From an uncultured Muribaculaceae bacterium (lineage in GTDB: Bacteria > Bacteroidota > Bacteroidia > Bacteroidales > Muribaculaceae), in assembly GCA_910584055.1 (NCBI GenBank), contig CAJTZS010000006.1, positions 1 to 64,000 on the forward strand: DNA of 64,000 nucleotides. The letters are read 5' to 3'. Of the stretch, positions 41,065-50,790 are shown piece by piece. The position numbers and the translations under genes are program-made. The notes beneath the pieces are model-generated. The model had not been told where the DNA came from, made no database searches, and worked only from the letters and a program-made list of their open reading frames with translations. Each line of letters starts with the position of its first letter. Position 1 is the stretch's first letter.

Positions 41065-41661
41065 ATGGATTTAGAATCAATAATATATAAGGATCCGACG
41101 ATAGTCAATCCTAAGAAAGGCGATTTGCTCATTGCAGAGCCATTGCTTGATGAACCTTATTTTAAAAGAAGTGTAGCGCTTATTCTTGAGGAGGACAGCA
41201 CGCAGGGGCATATAGGTCTTACGCTCAACAAGCAGACACCTGTAACGCTTCAGGATCTGTTTCCTGACTGGAAATCGGGGAAAAACATAGCTGTCTACAG
41301 TGGCGGCCCTGTGGAAGCAGACCGTCTGTTTATGCTGCATACCATGGGTGACAGATTCGAAGGTTCTACGGAGGTTGCTCCCGGGGTTTTCGTTGGCGCG
41401 AAATTGGACGATATAATAGACTTTGTCAACAATCATCAGGATATTGAGGGAAAAATGCGTTTTTTCCTTGGATACAGCGGTTGGGTGAAAGGGCAGCTGA
41501 CATCTGAAATCCTGCACAATGCGTGGGCATTAAATCCAAACCCCGGACAGAATGACATTCTGACCGGGGCGGAAGATCTTTATTGGAGAAGGGAGGTCGA
41601 GAGGCTGGGCGAAAAATATCGCAGCTGGCTCATTGTCCCGTCAAATCCAAAATATAATTAG
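41065..41661 (+). CDS. YqgE/AlgH family protein
   Basis: A 198-residue cytoplasmic protein. The N-terminal KGDLLIAEPLLDEPYFKRSVALILEED (about 18-44) and GHIGLTLNK are hallmarks of the UPF0301/AlgH family. YSGGPVEADRLFMLH (about 79-93) and FLGYSGWVKGQL (about 132-143) follow. The family is widespread, its structure is known, and its biochemical role is unclear (linked to alginate control in Pseudomonas). The gene is monocistronic. Confidence 0.93.
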   Translation: MDLESIIYKDPTIVNPKKGDLLIAEPLLDEPYFKRSVALILEEDSTQGHIGLTLNKQTPVTLQDLFPDWKSGKNIAVYSGGPVEADRLFMLHTMGDRFEGSTEVAPGVFVGAKLDDIIDFVNNHQDIEGKMRFFLGYSGWVKGQLTSEILHNAWALNPNPGQNDILTGAEDLYWRREVERLGEKYRSWLIVPSNPKYN

Positions 41662-41674
41662 CAACGCACATGGC

Positions 41675-41698
41675 GGATGCACCGGGGTGCATCCCTAC
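41675..41698 (-). repeat. REP-like repeat, copy E
   Basis: GGATGCACCGGGGTGCATCC (41675-41694) followed by CTAC, between the convergent ends of yqgE and the GH36 gene. On the - strand it reads GTAG plus hairpin. Confidence 0.85.
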
Positions 41699-43908
41699 GG
41701 GGTTGTCTCGAGGTAGAGGACGCGACTTGACCAGTCTGTCTGTTCCTCTTTAGGGAGGTCATGATTGTATGGAATTTCGAGTCCATTTTCCATCAAGAAC
41801 CTTCCGGAAAAACTTTTTCCTTCGAATGGTAGTGGTTTACGGTCAATTCGATTCAGTTCCCGAATGGTATAAATTTTTTCAGGATCAAGGCCATCCATTG
41901 GTACGAGGGGTAGCAGGTCATTTGCAAATGTCCGCAATTTCCACCAGTAAAATACCGCCTTGTCTTTATTATCGTTCACATACATAAGCGATGCGACCCC
42001 TTTGTCGTCATAGGGAGAAAGAAGACGGTACAGATCTCCAAACTGAACTATAGGACGAATAGTCTTATATTCAGCAATAGCTTTCTTGGTCTGTTCTTTT
42101 TCCCGGGCGGTCATGTTGTCCGGTTGAATTTCCATACCGAGACGACCGCTCATGGCCACGTCTGTGCGGTATTTTATAGGGATTATACGGTGTGTCTGAT
42201 GGTTCGGCGATGCACTTATATGCGATGCCATTCCTATTGCGGGGAAGAACTGTGATATGCCCCATTGAAGATAAATCCTCTGAAGCGCATCGGTATTGTC
42301 AGACACCCAATACTCATCAAACCATGGTAGGAAACCATAATTCACGCGTCCGCCCCCCGCCGAGCAAGCCTGTATGGTTACGTCAGGATATTTGGAGCGT
42401 ATACGGTCAAGAACTTTCCTCAGCCCTTTTTCGTATTCAATATAGAGGTGACTTTGATTGTCATTTGTGAGGTATTGTGACCCATGATTAAGGATATCCA
42501 TGTTTGCATCCCATTTTATATAATCAATTTCGGGATACTTGGTAAGGAGGGTATCGACGACGTTATAAACAATATCCTGAACTTTAGGATTGGCAAGGTC
42601 AAGGACAAGTTGGGTTTTCCCACGCCCTGTAATCGGCTCTCTGTTGGGTGCCTTGATTACATATTCGGGATGTTTTTCATAAAGTTCGCTTTTGGTATTG
42701 GTCATTTCAGGTTCAATCCATATTCCGAAACTTATGCCATTCTTTTTTGCCTCCTTTATAAGTCCATCAATGCCGTTGGGGAGTTTTCGGGTGTCAACTG
42801 TCCAATCCCCTAATCCTGCTGAACCGTTATTACGTGGATGTTTGACACCGAACCATCCATCGTCCATTACAAAGAGCTCGCCACCCATATCAGAGATACT
42901 CTTCATCATGTTGGCCATCTCTTTTTCATTGACTTTAAAATAGACACCTTCCCATGAATTGAGTAGTATCTTACGTTCTCTGTCGCCATTGGCAAGTTTA
43001 TATTTGCGTGCCCATTTATGGAAACTTCGAGAAATTTCGCCTGTGCCGTTGGAACTCCATGCAAGAGCAAGAGGAGGAGTTGCAAAGGTCTCACCGGGAG
43101 CAAGTTTATATTGAGAATTCTCTTCATTGATTCCAGAAAAGAAGTAATGGTTGTTTGACTGGTCTGTGTCAATCTTTACTAAGTAGTTCCCGTTATATTC
43201 GAGTGCGGCTCCGATCACTCGGCCGACATCTTCAGCCGGTTTTCCATCCATGGATAACAGCACTTCGGAATGCGTATACCTTGAATTCCGCACCCCACTG
43301 CGATTTTTTATCACTTTCAGTCCGTGTTCAAGCGGAGACGATTCCATACGCGCTTCGTTTTTAGCGTTGCCGTAAAAATGAGTGAGCCATACATCACCAC
43401 CGCGAATTGGAAGGTGTCCGGATGCAAACTTGGTGAGAGTAACATTCTTTTTGCCGTTATTTGTTATTTCCACCCATGTCTCCATTACATTCTCTTCCGG
43501 CCAAGTCCGGTAATTAACATTAACTACAATTGGATAGTAAGTATCCTTGAGGATGAAGGAGGTTATATCAGAGCCATTGTCCTTACGGGTGGAAACATTG
43601 TCCACAACCAGGTCTAATGTCATATTGCCGTCAGGTTGTGTCATGGCGATTGCCGTTTCTGACAGGGTGATCATTCCATAATCAGGATAGGCGACATTCC
43701 CTTTTCCCAATGCCTGTGGAATATTGGCGGCATCTGCTTGGGAGATTTTTGAGCCATAATACAGGTGCCTCAATTTTTTGCCTTTTTCTGCATCAAGAAT
43801 GATTGATGAATTACCCGTGTCAATCTTGACATTGCGGGCTGCAAGATCAGTAACAGTGATTATTGATACTATTGCTGCGAATAGTAAAGTTATGGATCTA
43901 CAGTTCAT
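41695..43908 (-). CDS. Secreted alpha-galactosidase, GH36
   Basis: A 737-residue enzyme with a signal peptide (MNCRSITLLFAAIVSIITVTDLAA). After an N-terminal beta-supersandwich comes the (beta/alpha)8 barrel. LFVMDDGWFG (about 345-354) is the GH36 signature, YIKWDANMD (about 468-476) contains the nucleophile Asp, QACSAGGGRVNYG (about 516-528) forms the substrate pocket, and VSDNTDALQRI has the acid/base Asp. It removes alpha-linked galactose from oligosaccharides, glycolipids or polymers. The stop region touches REP copy E. It follows the HAD phosphatase and glp genes on the same strand after 87 bp that includes an interspersed AT-rich repeat, so co-transcription is uncertain. Confidence 0.93.
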   Translation of the reverse strand: MNCRSITLLFAAIVSIITVTDLAARNVKIDTGNSSIILDAEKGKKLRHLYYGSKISQADAANIPQALGKGNVAYPDYGMITLSETAIAMTQPDGNMTLDLVVDNVSTRKDNGSDITSFILKDTYYPIVVNVNYRTWPEENVMETWVEITNNGKKNVTLTKFASGHLPIRGGDVWLTHFYGNAKNEARMESSPLEHGLKVIKNRSGVRNSRYTHSEVLLSMDGKPAEDVGRVIGAALEYNGNYLVKIDTDQSNNHYFFSGINEENSQYKLAPGETFATPPLALAWSSNGTGEISRSFHKWARKYKLANGDRERKILLNSWEGVYFKVNEKEMANMMKSISDMGGELFVMDDGWFGVKHPRNNGSAGLGDWTVDTRKLPNGIDGLIKEAKKNGISFGIWIEPEMTNTKSELYEKHPEYVIKAPNREPITGRGKTQLVLDLANPKVQDIVYNVVDTLLTKYPEIDYIKWDANMDILNHGSQYLTNDNQSHLYIEYEKGLRKVLDRIRSKYPDVTIQACSAGGGRVNYGFLPWFDEYWVSDNTDALQRIYLQWGISQFFPAIGMASHISASPNHQTHRIIPIKYRTDVAMSGRLGMEIQPDNMTAREKEQTKKAIAEYKTIRPIVQFGDLYRLLSPYDDKGVASLMYVNDNKDKAVFYWWKLRTFANDLLPLVPMDGLDPEKIYTIRELNRIDRKPLPFEGKSFSGRFLMENGLEIPYNHDLPKEEQTDWSSRVLYLETTP

Positions 43909-43960
43909 AAATGATGATGATAACTATTAAAACTAATGAAAATTATGAGAGGTAATTATA

Positions 43961-43994
43961 ATTTTTAATGTTGAATGTTCAATGTTTAATTGAC
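43961..43994. repeat. AT-rich interspersed repeat, copy 2
   Basis: TTTTTAATGTTGAATGTTC followed by AATGTTTAATTGACATT, in the gap between the GH36 and HAD genes. It is the same word family as at 44871-44905 and 47745-47820. Confidence 0.55.
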
Positions 43995-43995
43995 A

Positions 43996-44862
43996 TTATG
44001 TGTTTTTTCTGGATTCTTTGAGGAGCTCGCAGAATTCAGCGATGTTTTCAGCTGTGATGTCCGGCTGAGGATCTGAATCCATTGCTGTCTGCAATGTTGT
44101 CTCTCCAGACAGGACGAGCACCCCGAGTGACCCTGCATTGCGAGCTGTCGCGACATCGGTGTAGATGCGGTCGCCGCACATCGCCACTTCATCCGGTTCA
44201 AGACCTTCGCGGAAACAAATCCCGGAAAGCATGTCGGGGTTCGGTTTCCCGATTACTGCATCGGGTTTGCGGCCGGTGGCATGTTCGATACATTTGCAAA
44301 GAGAGCCGCAGTCCACGAGGACTGTGCGCAGGTCGGTCGGACATACACGGTCAGGGTTTGTGGCGATATATGGAACGCCTTCTGCAGCTAACCATGACGC
44401 ATGGCACAGCTTGGGATAGGTGAGTGTAGTGTCGAACGCAACAACGAGACAATCCGGTTTACAGTCAGGATCATCGGGAAGAAGTTCGAATCCCTCCTTC
44501 CGGAATTCCTCTTCCATGCTCGGAGTGCCCACCACGAAGAGACGGCGCGCATCCGGCATTTTGTCGCGCAGGTAATCGATCGCAGCCACGGAAGAGGTAT
44601 ACATCTCTTCCGGCGTGGCTGTGATACCAAGTTTTTCAATTTTTTTAAGATAATCGGCAACGCTCTTGGTTGGATTGTTTGTGAGGAAAGAATATTTTAT
44701 ACCCATATCCTCGAGATCTTTCAGGAAACTCAAAGTATAGGGGAACAGTTTTGAGCCAAGATATATTGTGCCGTCCATATCGAGTGCCACGTGCTTTATC
44801 CTGCGACACTTAGCCATAAGTTCGTCATGGCTGAACGGTGAATGATATTTGTTGAATTCCAC
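43996..44862 (-). CDS. HAD-IIA (NagD-like) sugar-phosphate phosphatase
   Basis: A 288-residue HAD hydrolase with a C2A cap. HVALDMDGTIYLGSKLFPY (about 25-43) holds the nucleophile and acid Asp pair, FLTNNPTKS (about 60-68) is motif II, AVIGKPNPDML (about 202-212) has the motif III Lys, and MCGDRIYTDVATARNAG (about 227-243) is motif IV. Family knowledge: HAD-IIA members include NagD, phosphoglycolate phosphatase and glycerol-3-phosphate phosphatases. Its position 39 bp downstream of glpT in the glp operon suggests glycerol-3-phosphate or a related phosphate ester as substrate (inference). Confidence 0.88.
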   Translation of the reverse strand: MEFNKYHSPFSHDELMAKCRRIKHVALDMDGTIYLGSKLFPYTLSFLKDLEDMGIKYSFLTNNPTKSVADYLKKIEKLGITATPEEMYTSSVAAIDYLRDKMPDARRLFVVGTPSMEEEFRKEGFELLPDDPDCKPDCLVVAFDTTLTYPKLCHASWLAAEGVPYIATNPDRVCPTDLRTVLVDCGSLCKCIEHATGRKPDAVIGKPNPDMLSGICFREGLEPDEVAMCGDRIYTDVATARNAGSLGVLVLSGETTLQTAMDSDPQPDITAENIAEFCELLKESRKNT

Positions 44863-44870
44863 TCTTCTTA

Positions 44871-44905
44871 TAATGTTTAATGTGAAATGTTTAATGTTTA
44901 ATTAA
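44871..44905. repeat. AT-rich interspersed repeat, copy 3
   Basis: TAATGTTTAATGTGAAATG followed by TTTAATGTTTAATTAA, between the HAD gene start and the glpT stop. Nearly identical to part of copy 4. Confidence 0.65.
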
Positions 44906-46455
44906 ATGTCGGCGTCATCGTTTGTGACGTTGCCTTCTATCTTGTTTACTTCGCGTGCCTTGGTTTCGAGAGATGCGTAGAATTTATTTGAACGCTCGTA
45001 ACCGTCGCGAGGAGCCAGCCACATTGTCAGGAACGTAACCGCGCCGAGGCAGCCTACGCCTATAATGATATAGAATACCATATTCCAGCCCCAGTGGTCG
45101 GCCACGATACCGATACCGATTGCAGAAAGGAAGGAACCGACATAACCGAATATTCCGGCAAGGCCATTGGCAGTTGCCGAAGCCTCTTTAGTGGCATGGT
45201 TGGCGGATGCAATTCCTATCAGGGCCTGCGGACCATAGATAAAGAAGCCCGCCATGGCGAGAATGATGATTGAAACTATAACCGGGAGACCGGGCATGAA
45301 AATGAAAATACTCATGAAGATCACGGCGCATGTCATGCATACGAGACACATGCGGTGGGCTTTCCCCTTGAAAATGTGGTCTGTAGCCCATCCTGCCCCG
45401 ATAGTTCCTACAATGGCGAATATCTCAAAAACACCCACAGACCATGCAGCATCTTCGATGCTCATGTTGCGTGCTTCCGTAAGGAACTTGGGGCCCCAGT
45501 CAAGGATGCCCATACGCATCACGTAAACAAATATATTTGCGATGCATAGAGTCCATATCCAGCGGTTTGTCCAGACCATAACCTTAAGGAAGTCTTTACG
45601 TGACACGTCCTTTGTAGCGGCATTATCGCTTTTACCGGTTTTTGTGCCCGGAAGTTCCGGAAGTCCCACAGAGCGGGGGTCATCGCGGAGGCCTACATAC
45701 AGCCATATGGCGCCGCAGACAGCTATACCGGCCGGAATCCAGAAGCAATATCTCCATGCGTCCCAGTGCCTGGCGTAGCTCATGATTGTCTTAAGGTGTT
45801 CCTGGTTTGAGGGGTCGAGGTTAAGGTTGGCTGCTATGCGGGCGATGATGCTTTGATCGGAACTGAGATCCGTACCCATTGTGCCCATGATATAACCGCA
45901 GACAACCACAGCCAAGGCTGCACCGATGGAATGTGATGTGTTCCATATAGACATCTTGGTTGCAAGCTGTGAAGGATGTATCCAGCAGGGGAGAAGCCGC
46001 GCACAGGGAGGATATCCCACGCCTTGGAAAAGTTGGTTGCAGATAATGGTCACAGCCATCACCATTACAAGCATATTGATGAAGTCCGGGCCGGCTTCCG
46101 TTCCGGTGATCCAGCTGCTGATGTTGACACCGAACCCGAAAGCGAGGTTTGATAACGCGCAGAGAAGGAGACCTATTGCCATAATGACGCGCGCGCTGAA
46201 GCGGTCAACAACGAATCCGTTGATGAATCGCGACAGACCGTAGATAAGCGATCCGATACCGATCACGATACCGAAACTTGTGTTTGAAATGCCATACTGG
46301 GCTGTAAGCCCCGGCATTGCGATCGAGAAGTTCTTGCGAACGAAGTAATAAATGGCATAGCCGATCATCGAAACGAGGATCGTGCGCAGTTGCCAGTGCT
46401 GGTATTTCTTTATTGTTTGTTTGTCCCAGCCTTCGAAAATATTTTCTTTAGACAT
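44902..46455 (-). CDS. glpT: Glycerol-3-phosphate transporter, MFS (GlpT)
   Basis: The ATG at 46455 (MSKENIFEGW) is chosen; a TTG at 46473 also opens the frame. It has 517 residues and 12 membrane helices. YYFVRKNFSIAMPGL (about 35-49) is the N-terminal organophosphate:phosphate antiporter signature, with the Arg of the substrate site. LIYGLSRFINGFVVDRF (about 70-86) follows, with QGVGYPPCARLL and WNTSHSIGAAL later. It exchanges external glycerol-3-phosphate for internal phosphate at the inner membrane. It is longer than the E. coli protein because of a bigger central loop. It lies downstream of glpC in an operon. Confidence 0.92.
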   Translation of the reverse strand: MSKENIFEGWDKQTIKKYQHWQLRTILVSMIGYAIYYFVRKNFSIAMPGLTAQYGISNTSFGIVIGIGSLIYGLSRFINGFVVDRFSARVIMAIGLLLCALSNLAFGFGVNISSWITGTEAGPDFINMLVMVMAVTIICNQLFQGVGYPPCARLLPCWIHPSQLATKMSIWNTSHSIGAALAVVVCGYIMGTMGTDLSSDQSIIARIAANLNLDPSNQEHLKTIMSYARHWDAWRYCFWIPAGIAVCGAIWLYVGLRDDPRSVGLPELPGTKTGKSDNAATKDVSRKDFLKVMVWTNRWIWTLCIANIFVYVMRMGILDWGPKFLTEARNMSIEDAAWSVGVFEIFAIVGTIGAGWATDHIFKGKAHRMCLVCMTCAVIFMSIFIFMPGLPVIVSIIILAMAGFFIYGPQALIGIASANHATKEASATANGLAGIFGYVGSFLSAIGIGIVADHWGWNMVFYIIIGVGCLGAVTFLTMWLAPRDGYERSNKFYASLETKAREVNKIEGNVTNDDADI

Positions 46456-46493
46456 GATATAGGTTGTGTTCAAAAAAGTATTAAATTATCGTG

Positions 46494-47738
46494 TCAGAGG
46501 ATTCCGTTTGCCTTCATGGTGGCTTCCACATCGAGTGCATCGGCGAGGATGGAGATTGGATTTTCAACTTTTGCTCCCGTGCTCATTTCGATCTGCCACT
46601 TGCAGGTCTCGCAGTCGGTTGCCACGAGATCCGGATGCGCCATCTCAATTGCATCGAAAAGTTCAGCTCCTATCTTCTGTGAGTATTCGTAATTCTCTTT
46701 CTTGAACCCATATGTGCCGGCTATGCCGCAGCATTGAGACGGCAGCGGAACGAACTCAAGCCCCGGAATCATCTTCAGCAGCCCTATGGAGTAAGCGCTC
46801 CATCCGAGTTTCTGCATGTGACATGGGGTATGATAGGAGACGCGCTTGCTGTAATCATCCTTGAAAACAAGTTTGATTTCACCATCGTTTATCTTACGGG
46901 AAAGGAATACGGTTGCAAGCATGATGTCGGAACGCACATCCGAATTGTCAAGTCCGAGAAGATGGGGATATTCGTCCCTGATAGTGAAAACGCAAGTGGA
47001 ACTTGTGGCAAGCACCTGCATGTCCTTATCAACGGCCTCCCGGATGGATTTGAGATTTATTTCGGCGTCGTGGGTTGCCCTTGAAATCAGTTTGTTCGCT
47101 ATTTTGGCTACCCCGCAGCATTTCTGTTTCGAGAGCGGGAGCACTCCATAGCCCACTGCATTAAGAATCTTAACGAGATCCTTGCCAAGCGAAGGATTGT
47201 TATAGTTGACGTAGCAACCGTGATAGTACGCTATGTGTTTGGGGAATTTCTCCTGTTCTGGCTGTATCTTTTTCAGATATGTCGAGAATTTATGGGAGGA
47301 ATAAGCCGGAAACTTCCGGTGTTTGTCAACACCGAAAGCATGAAGCCCCATTTTTGCTATTCCTGTGCCCAAGATAGGGTTCACAATCGGAGCGAACGCA
47401 GATGCGAGATTCCCCATGACATCAGTTTCCGCCAACACGTGGTCGCGTAATTTTGGCGCTTTTTTGTCATATTTGATTCTTGCGCTCTGAATTATGTCAC
47501 CGATTTTTACATTGGAAGGACATGACACCTCACAACGTTTGCAGTTGAGACAATATTTCAGGGCCTTGTCATAGAATTCCGGGCTTTTTAGCCGGTAGCG
47601 TTCGCCGTCAGGACCTGCCATTTTCGGACCCGGATAATCGGGATTTACAGCCATAACGGGGCAATAAGCCGTGCAGATAGTGCATTTGATGCACTCTTCG
47701 AAGTTATTGGCGCTTATATTTTGTTCCTGATAATTCAT
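46494..47738 (-). CDS. glpC: Anaerobic glycerol-3-phosphate dehydrogenase, iron-sulfur/membrane subunit C
   Basis: A 414-residue protein. Two [4Fe-4S] motifs are visible, CIKCTICTAYCPV (about 16-28) and CLNCKRCEVSCPSNV (about 63-77). Two CCG domains follow (YYHGCYVNYNNPSLG with KQKCCGVAK; SYHTPCHMQKLG with PSQCCGIAGTYG), as in heterodisulfide-reductase-like subunits. GlpC passes electrons from GlpAB to the quinone pool for fumarate-type anaerobic respiration. It is separated from glpB by 73 bp filled with an AT-rich repeat. Confidence 0.94.
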   Translation of the reverse strand: MNYQEQNISANNFEECIKCTICTAYCPVMAVNPDYPGPKMAGPDGERYRLKSPEFYDKALKYCLNCKRCEVSCPSNVKIGDIIQSARIKYDKKAPKLRDHVLAETDVMGNLASAFAPIVNPILGTGIAKMGLHAFGVDKHRKFPAYSSHKFSTYLKKIQPEQEKFPKHIAYYHGCYVNYNNPSLGKDLVKILNAVGYGVLPLSKQKCCGVAKIANKLISRATHDAEINLKSIREAVDKDMQVLATSSTCVFTIRDEYPHLLGLDNSDVRSDIMLATVFLSRKINDGEIKLVFKDDYSKRVSYHTPCHMQKLGWSAYSIGLLKMIPGLEFVPLPSQCCGIAGTYGFKKENYEYSQKIGAELFDAIEMAHPDLVATDCETCKWQIEMSTGAKVENPISILADALDVEATMKANGIL

Positions 47739-47744
47739 CTTGAA

Positions 47745-47820
47745 TAATGTTTAATGTTTAATGTGAAATGTTTAATGTTTGGTGAGTAATGTTCAATTAA
47801 ACATTGAACATTTAACATTT
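47745..47820. repeat. AT-rich interspersed repeat, copy 4, with internal palindrome
   Basis: AATGTTTAATGTTTAATG, GAAATGTTTAATGTTT and then the palindromic AATGTTCAAT/ATTGAACATT, ending ACATTTAACATTTATC. It fills the glpB-glpC spacer. Confidence 0.65.
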
Positions 47821-49062
47821 ATCATTATTTAAAGCGAGGTCTGCTGTGTGGAAACCGGTGAGGATTGCAGTTCCTGCACCGGAATCTTCTTTAAGGGAAT
47901 TGCAATGAGCTAAAGACGCTCCGGCGGCATATAAGTTGCTGATTGTCTCTCCTTTGATGGAAGGGTGAAAATTTTTGTCAATTTCTACGCCATAGCTCAT
48001 ATAAGGCTGGGGATCGAAGAAGTTGGCGGCATACCAGTCATCACGGCTTGCAGGGGAGTTTACATCGAGACCGAACACCGGTTCGAAAAATCCCTTGGGG
48101 TTAGACCTGATGCCTTCACTGAAAAGTGAGCCGGTGGCAAGGATATAGGCGTCAGCCTTCAGATGATCCTCCCCGAAATTGGTAGTCACGAGCTCTTTCA
48201 CTTTCCCGTTTTCGATTATCCCTTTCTCCACATGGTCGCCCAGGAGATATGTGCCTCCGAGCTGTTCGAAATAGTTCTGGAGGATATGTTGCGTGCGGAG
48301 ACCCGAAACGGATACAGGAATCGTAGGTATGCAGAAAAGAGGATTCTTCACAAGTTCGCGCATGCGATTCATCTGAGACTCGTCTTGAATGCCGATTATG
48401 GCAGGAATAAGAATTGTCTCGTCTGGTTTTGCGCAAGCATTGATTTTCGATGCGAATTCATCAATGGTAGTGGCATCCATCTGTTTTGCAACCGACACAG
48501 CCCTCATATCGAAATTGGATTTGCGCAACCGGGTGAGACGTTCAAGGTCGATTGTCTCGATTCGGCATTCCACTCCAAGCTTTTCAAGGTTTTCCACTAT
48601 GAATGCGGGATAGCTTTCAAGGAAACCTTTTACGGAAATTATCAATGCCTTGTCAAACGGTCTGGTGTCGGCATTTTCAAATGTGAAATATCCATGGAGA
48701 GTGAGCCATGACGGTCGAGCCACACCGAACGGAGTGAGTGTGAAATGATTGTTTTTTCCAGAGCCGATGGTGGTTATACCTGCATTTTTAAGTGTATGAG
48801 GCACACTATCGGCAAGAACTGCCACCCTTTCTTCGCCCATTAGTCTGTACGGATGGTTTTCCGGAAGGTTCTTGATTTCGTCCAATGGACTGACAATTGT
48901 TTTCTCTCCTTTTTTACCAAGAAGCCCGAAAGAGCCGGCACAGAAATGCAACGCACTTTGACCGGAAGATATGACTGCGGTTTTCTTGCCTTGTTCTGCA
49001 AGCCGGATGCCGGCGGAGAGTCCGCAAAGTCCGCCACCTATTATTATATAGTCGAATTTCAT
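47812..49062 (-). CDS. glpB: Anaerobic glycerol-3-phosphate dehydrogenase, subunit B
   Basis: A 416-residue flavoprotein. The N-terminal IIIGGGLCGLSAGIRLAEQGKKTAVISSG (about 6-34) is the FAD-binding Rossmann motif, followed by the GlpB-specific LHFCAGSFGLLG. YILATGSLFSEGI and LYAAGASLAHCN near the C-terminus complete the FAD site. GlpB helps GlpA oxidise glycerol-3-phosphate to dihydroxyacetone phosphate. It overlaps glpA by four bases (ATGA). Confidence 0.93.
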   Translation of the reverse strand: MKFDYIIIGGGLCGLSAGIRLAEQGKKTAVISSGQSALHFCAGSFGLLGKKGEKTIVSPLDEIKNLPENHPYRLMGEERVAVLADSVPHTLKNAGITTIGSGKNNHFTLTPFGVARPSWLTLHGYFTFENADTRPFDKALIISVKGFLESYPAFIVENLEKLGVECRIETIDLERLTRLRKSNFDMRAVSVAKQMDATTIDEFASKINACAKPDETILIPAIIGIQDESQMNRMRELVKNPLFCIPTIPVSVSGLRTQHILQNYFEQLGGTYLLGDHVEKGIIENGKVKELVTTNFGEDHLKADAYILATGSLFSEGIRSNPKGFFEPVFGLDVNSPASRDDWYAANFFDPQPYMSYGVEIDKNFHPSIKGETISNLYAAGASLAHCNSLKEDSGAGTAILTGFHTADLALNNDKC

Positions 49063-50708
49063 TGTGCCGAAGTTATATTGGATTCTTTATCGTTACCTTT
49101 CTCCATGCCGCAGACGCCTTCATATATCCATGATGTGAAATAGGATTCTGCGAGAGAGCGTCCCCATGCCACAGGTCTGACTCCTTTCCAACGCTCTTGC
49201 AGGAAAGATTTCAGGTCGCTGATGGCCCTTTCGTTTCCGAATTTAGAGCCGAGGATCGCGGCAGCCCTTGAAGCGCAGATGCCTCCCTGGCATGTCCCCA
49301 TCCCCAGGCGGGTGCGACGGCGCAGGTTCACGAGATTATTGACGTGGAGGGTGTCCATCGCATATTTGATCTCCCCGACCGATACTTGTTCGCATTCGCA
49401 TACAAGTGCATCATCGGAATCAGAATCATATTTTATTTTTGAAGATAGTGAGCCATGGCGTTCACGGGCGGCGATCTGACCGGTGCTCATATCGATGATA
49501 TGTTTTTTCGAGGCAGACGGGTTGTCCGTCTCTTTATCAGAACCGGGCAGCGGATCGATATGGGTTGTGCATCTGGCATTGACTCCGAGCTTCTTGCAAA
49601 CCATATCTGCCGCAGTTTCAGCCATCAGGCGGTATGTCATCAGTTTTCCGCCGGAGATCGTGATGAATCCCTCCATTCCGTCGCGGGTTGCATGGTCAAG
49701 ACAAACTATGCCACGTGAAATCTTCCTTCCGGAGGGGTCGGAATCGTCTGCGATAAGGGGACGCACCCCGGCATAGGCACGCAATATACGAGTCCATGAA
49801 AGAGAGGGGACAAGCTGGCATCCTTGATTCAAAAGAATGTCAACTTCTTCCTGAGTCACATCCATATTGTCTACCTGATCATACGGGACGCGGCTGGAGG
49901 TTGTGCCGATCAAAGAAATTGTGTCGCCGGGAACGAGGATGTCGGCATCGGCAGGTTTGCGACAGCGGTTTATCACCATATTGTTGACGCGGTGACCGAA
50001 AATCAGCAAAGCTCCCTTTGCAGGGAACATATTGATTGTTATACCGGCCTTTTTCGCTATTCCGTGACTCCAGATGCCGCCGGCATTCACCGTGATGCTG
50101 CCGCGTATCTCCTGTTCCTCACCTGATATTGAATTCCGGACCTTCACACCAATGACACGGCCATTTTCCTGAATAAGTTCCACCACTTCGTGATATGTCA
50201 ACACATCGGCACCGTGAATGCGGGCATCGAGCACGTTGGCAGTAGTGAGGCGGAACGGATCAACGGCTCCATCGGGCACTGAGACTGCTCCTATTATATC
50301 CGGATTGACGGCCGGCTCCATCCGGATTACCTCTTTTGGATCAAGCTCCTTGGCTTCTATGCCTGCGGCAATACAGGACTCGATGAAAGTCTTCTGATAT
50401 CCGAGGTCATCCTCCGGTAAAGTTACAAAAAGACCACCCGTCTCTTCGACACAGTGGGCGGCAATTTTGCGTAAGGTCATATTTTCGCGTATGCATTCAG
50501 TGGCAGATTCATGGTCTGTCACAGCATAGCGTGCTCCGCTATGGAGAAGACCGTGATTGCGACCGGTCGCTCCGGCAGTGAAGTCAAGGCGCTCAATCAG
50601 CATAACCTTGAGACCACGCTTCGCACAGTCGCGGGCAGTTCCGGCACCAGTCGCGCCGCCGCCAATCACGATCACATCGTAATGTTTGTTTTTCAAGCCG
50701 GCTTCCAT
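49059..50708 (-). CDS. glpA: Anaerobic glycerol-3-phosphate dehydrogenase, catalytic subunit A
   Basis: A 549-residue FAD enzyme. VIVIGGGATGAGTARDCAKRGLKVMLIERLDFTAGATGRNHGLLHSGARY (about 11-60) is the FAD loop and the glycerol-3-phosphate dehydrogenase signature. GYQKTFIESC, NAGGIWSHGIAKKAG and TISGGKLMTYRLMAE mark the rest of the fold. The C-terminus has a BFD-type [2Fe-2S] domain (CECEQVSVGEIKYAM ... GTCQGGICASRAAAIL). It is the first gene of glpA-glpB-glpC-glpT-HAD and is divergent from the DeoR-type regulator. Confidence 0.95.
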   Translation of the reverse strand: MEAGLKNKHYDVIVIGGGATGAGTARDCAKRGLKVMLIERLDFTAGATGRNHGLLHSGARYAVTDHESATECIRENMTLRKIAAHCVEETGGLFVTLPEDDLGYQKTFIESCIAAGIEAKELDPKEVIRMEPAVNPDIIGAVSVPDGAVDPFRLTTANVLDARIHGADVLTYHEVVELIQENGRVIGVKVRNSISGEEQEIRGSITVNAGGIWSHGIAKKAGITINMFPAKGALLIFGHRVNNMVINRCRKPADADILVPGDTISLIGTTSSRVPYDQVDNMDVTQEEVDILLNQGCQLVPSLSWTRILRAYAGVRPLIADDSDPSGRKISRGIVCLDHATRDGMEGFITISGGKLMTYRLMAETAADMVCKKLGVNARCTTHIDPLPGSDKETDNPSASKKHIIDMSTGQIAARERHGSLSSKIKYDSDSDDALVCECEQVSVGEIKYAMDTLHVNNLVNLRRRTRLGMGTCQGGICASRAAAILGSKFGNERAISDLKSFLQERWKGVRPVAWGRSLAESYFTSWIYEGVCGMEKGNDKESNITSAQ

Positions 50709-50758
50709 TGGTTATATCGTAAGTCAGGTTTCGATGTTATATAAAATTGATTTCAATG

Positions 50759-50790
50759 CAAAAGTAAACAACTTTCTTTTAATAAGCAAA
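50759..50790 (-). promoter_or_regulatory. Promoter of the glpABC-glpT operon
   Basis: On the - strand TTTG (50790-50787) and TACTTTTG (50766-50759) are 20 bp apart. It sits about 50 bp before the glpA ATG. Confidence 0.75.
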
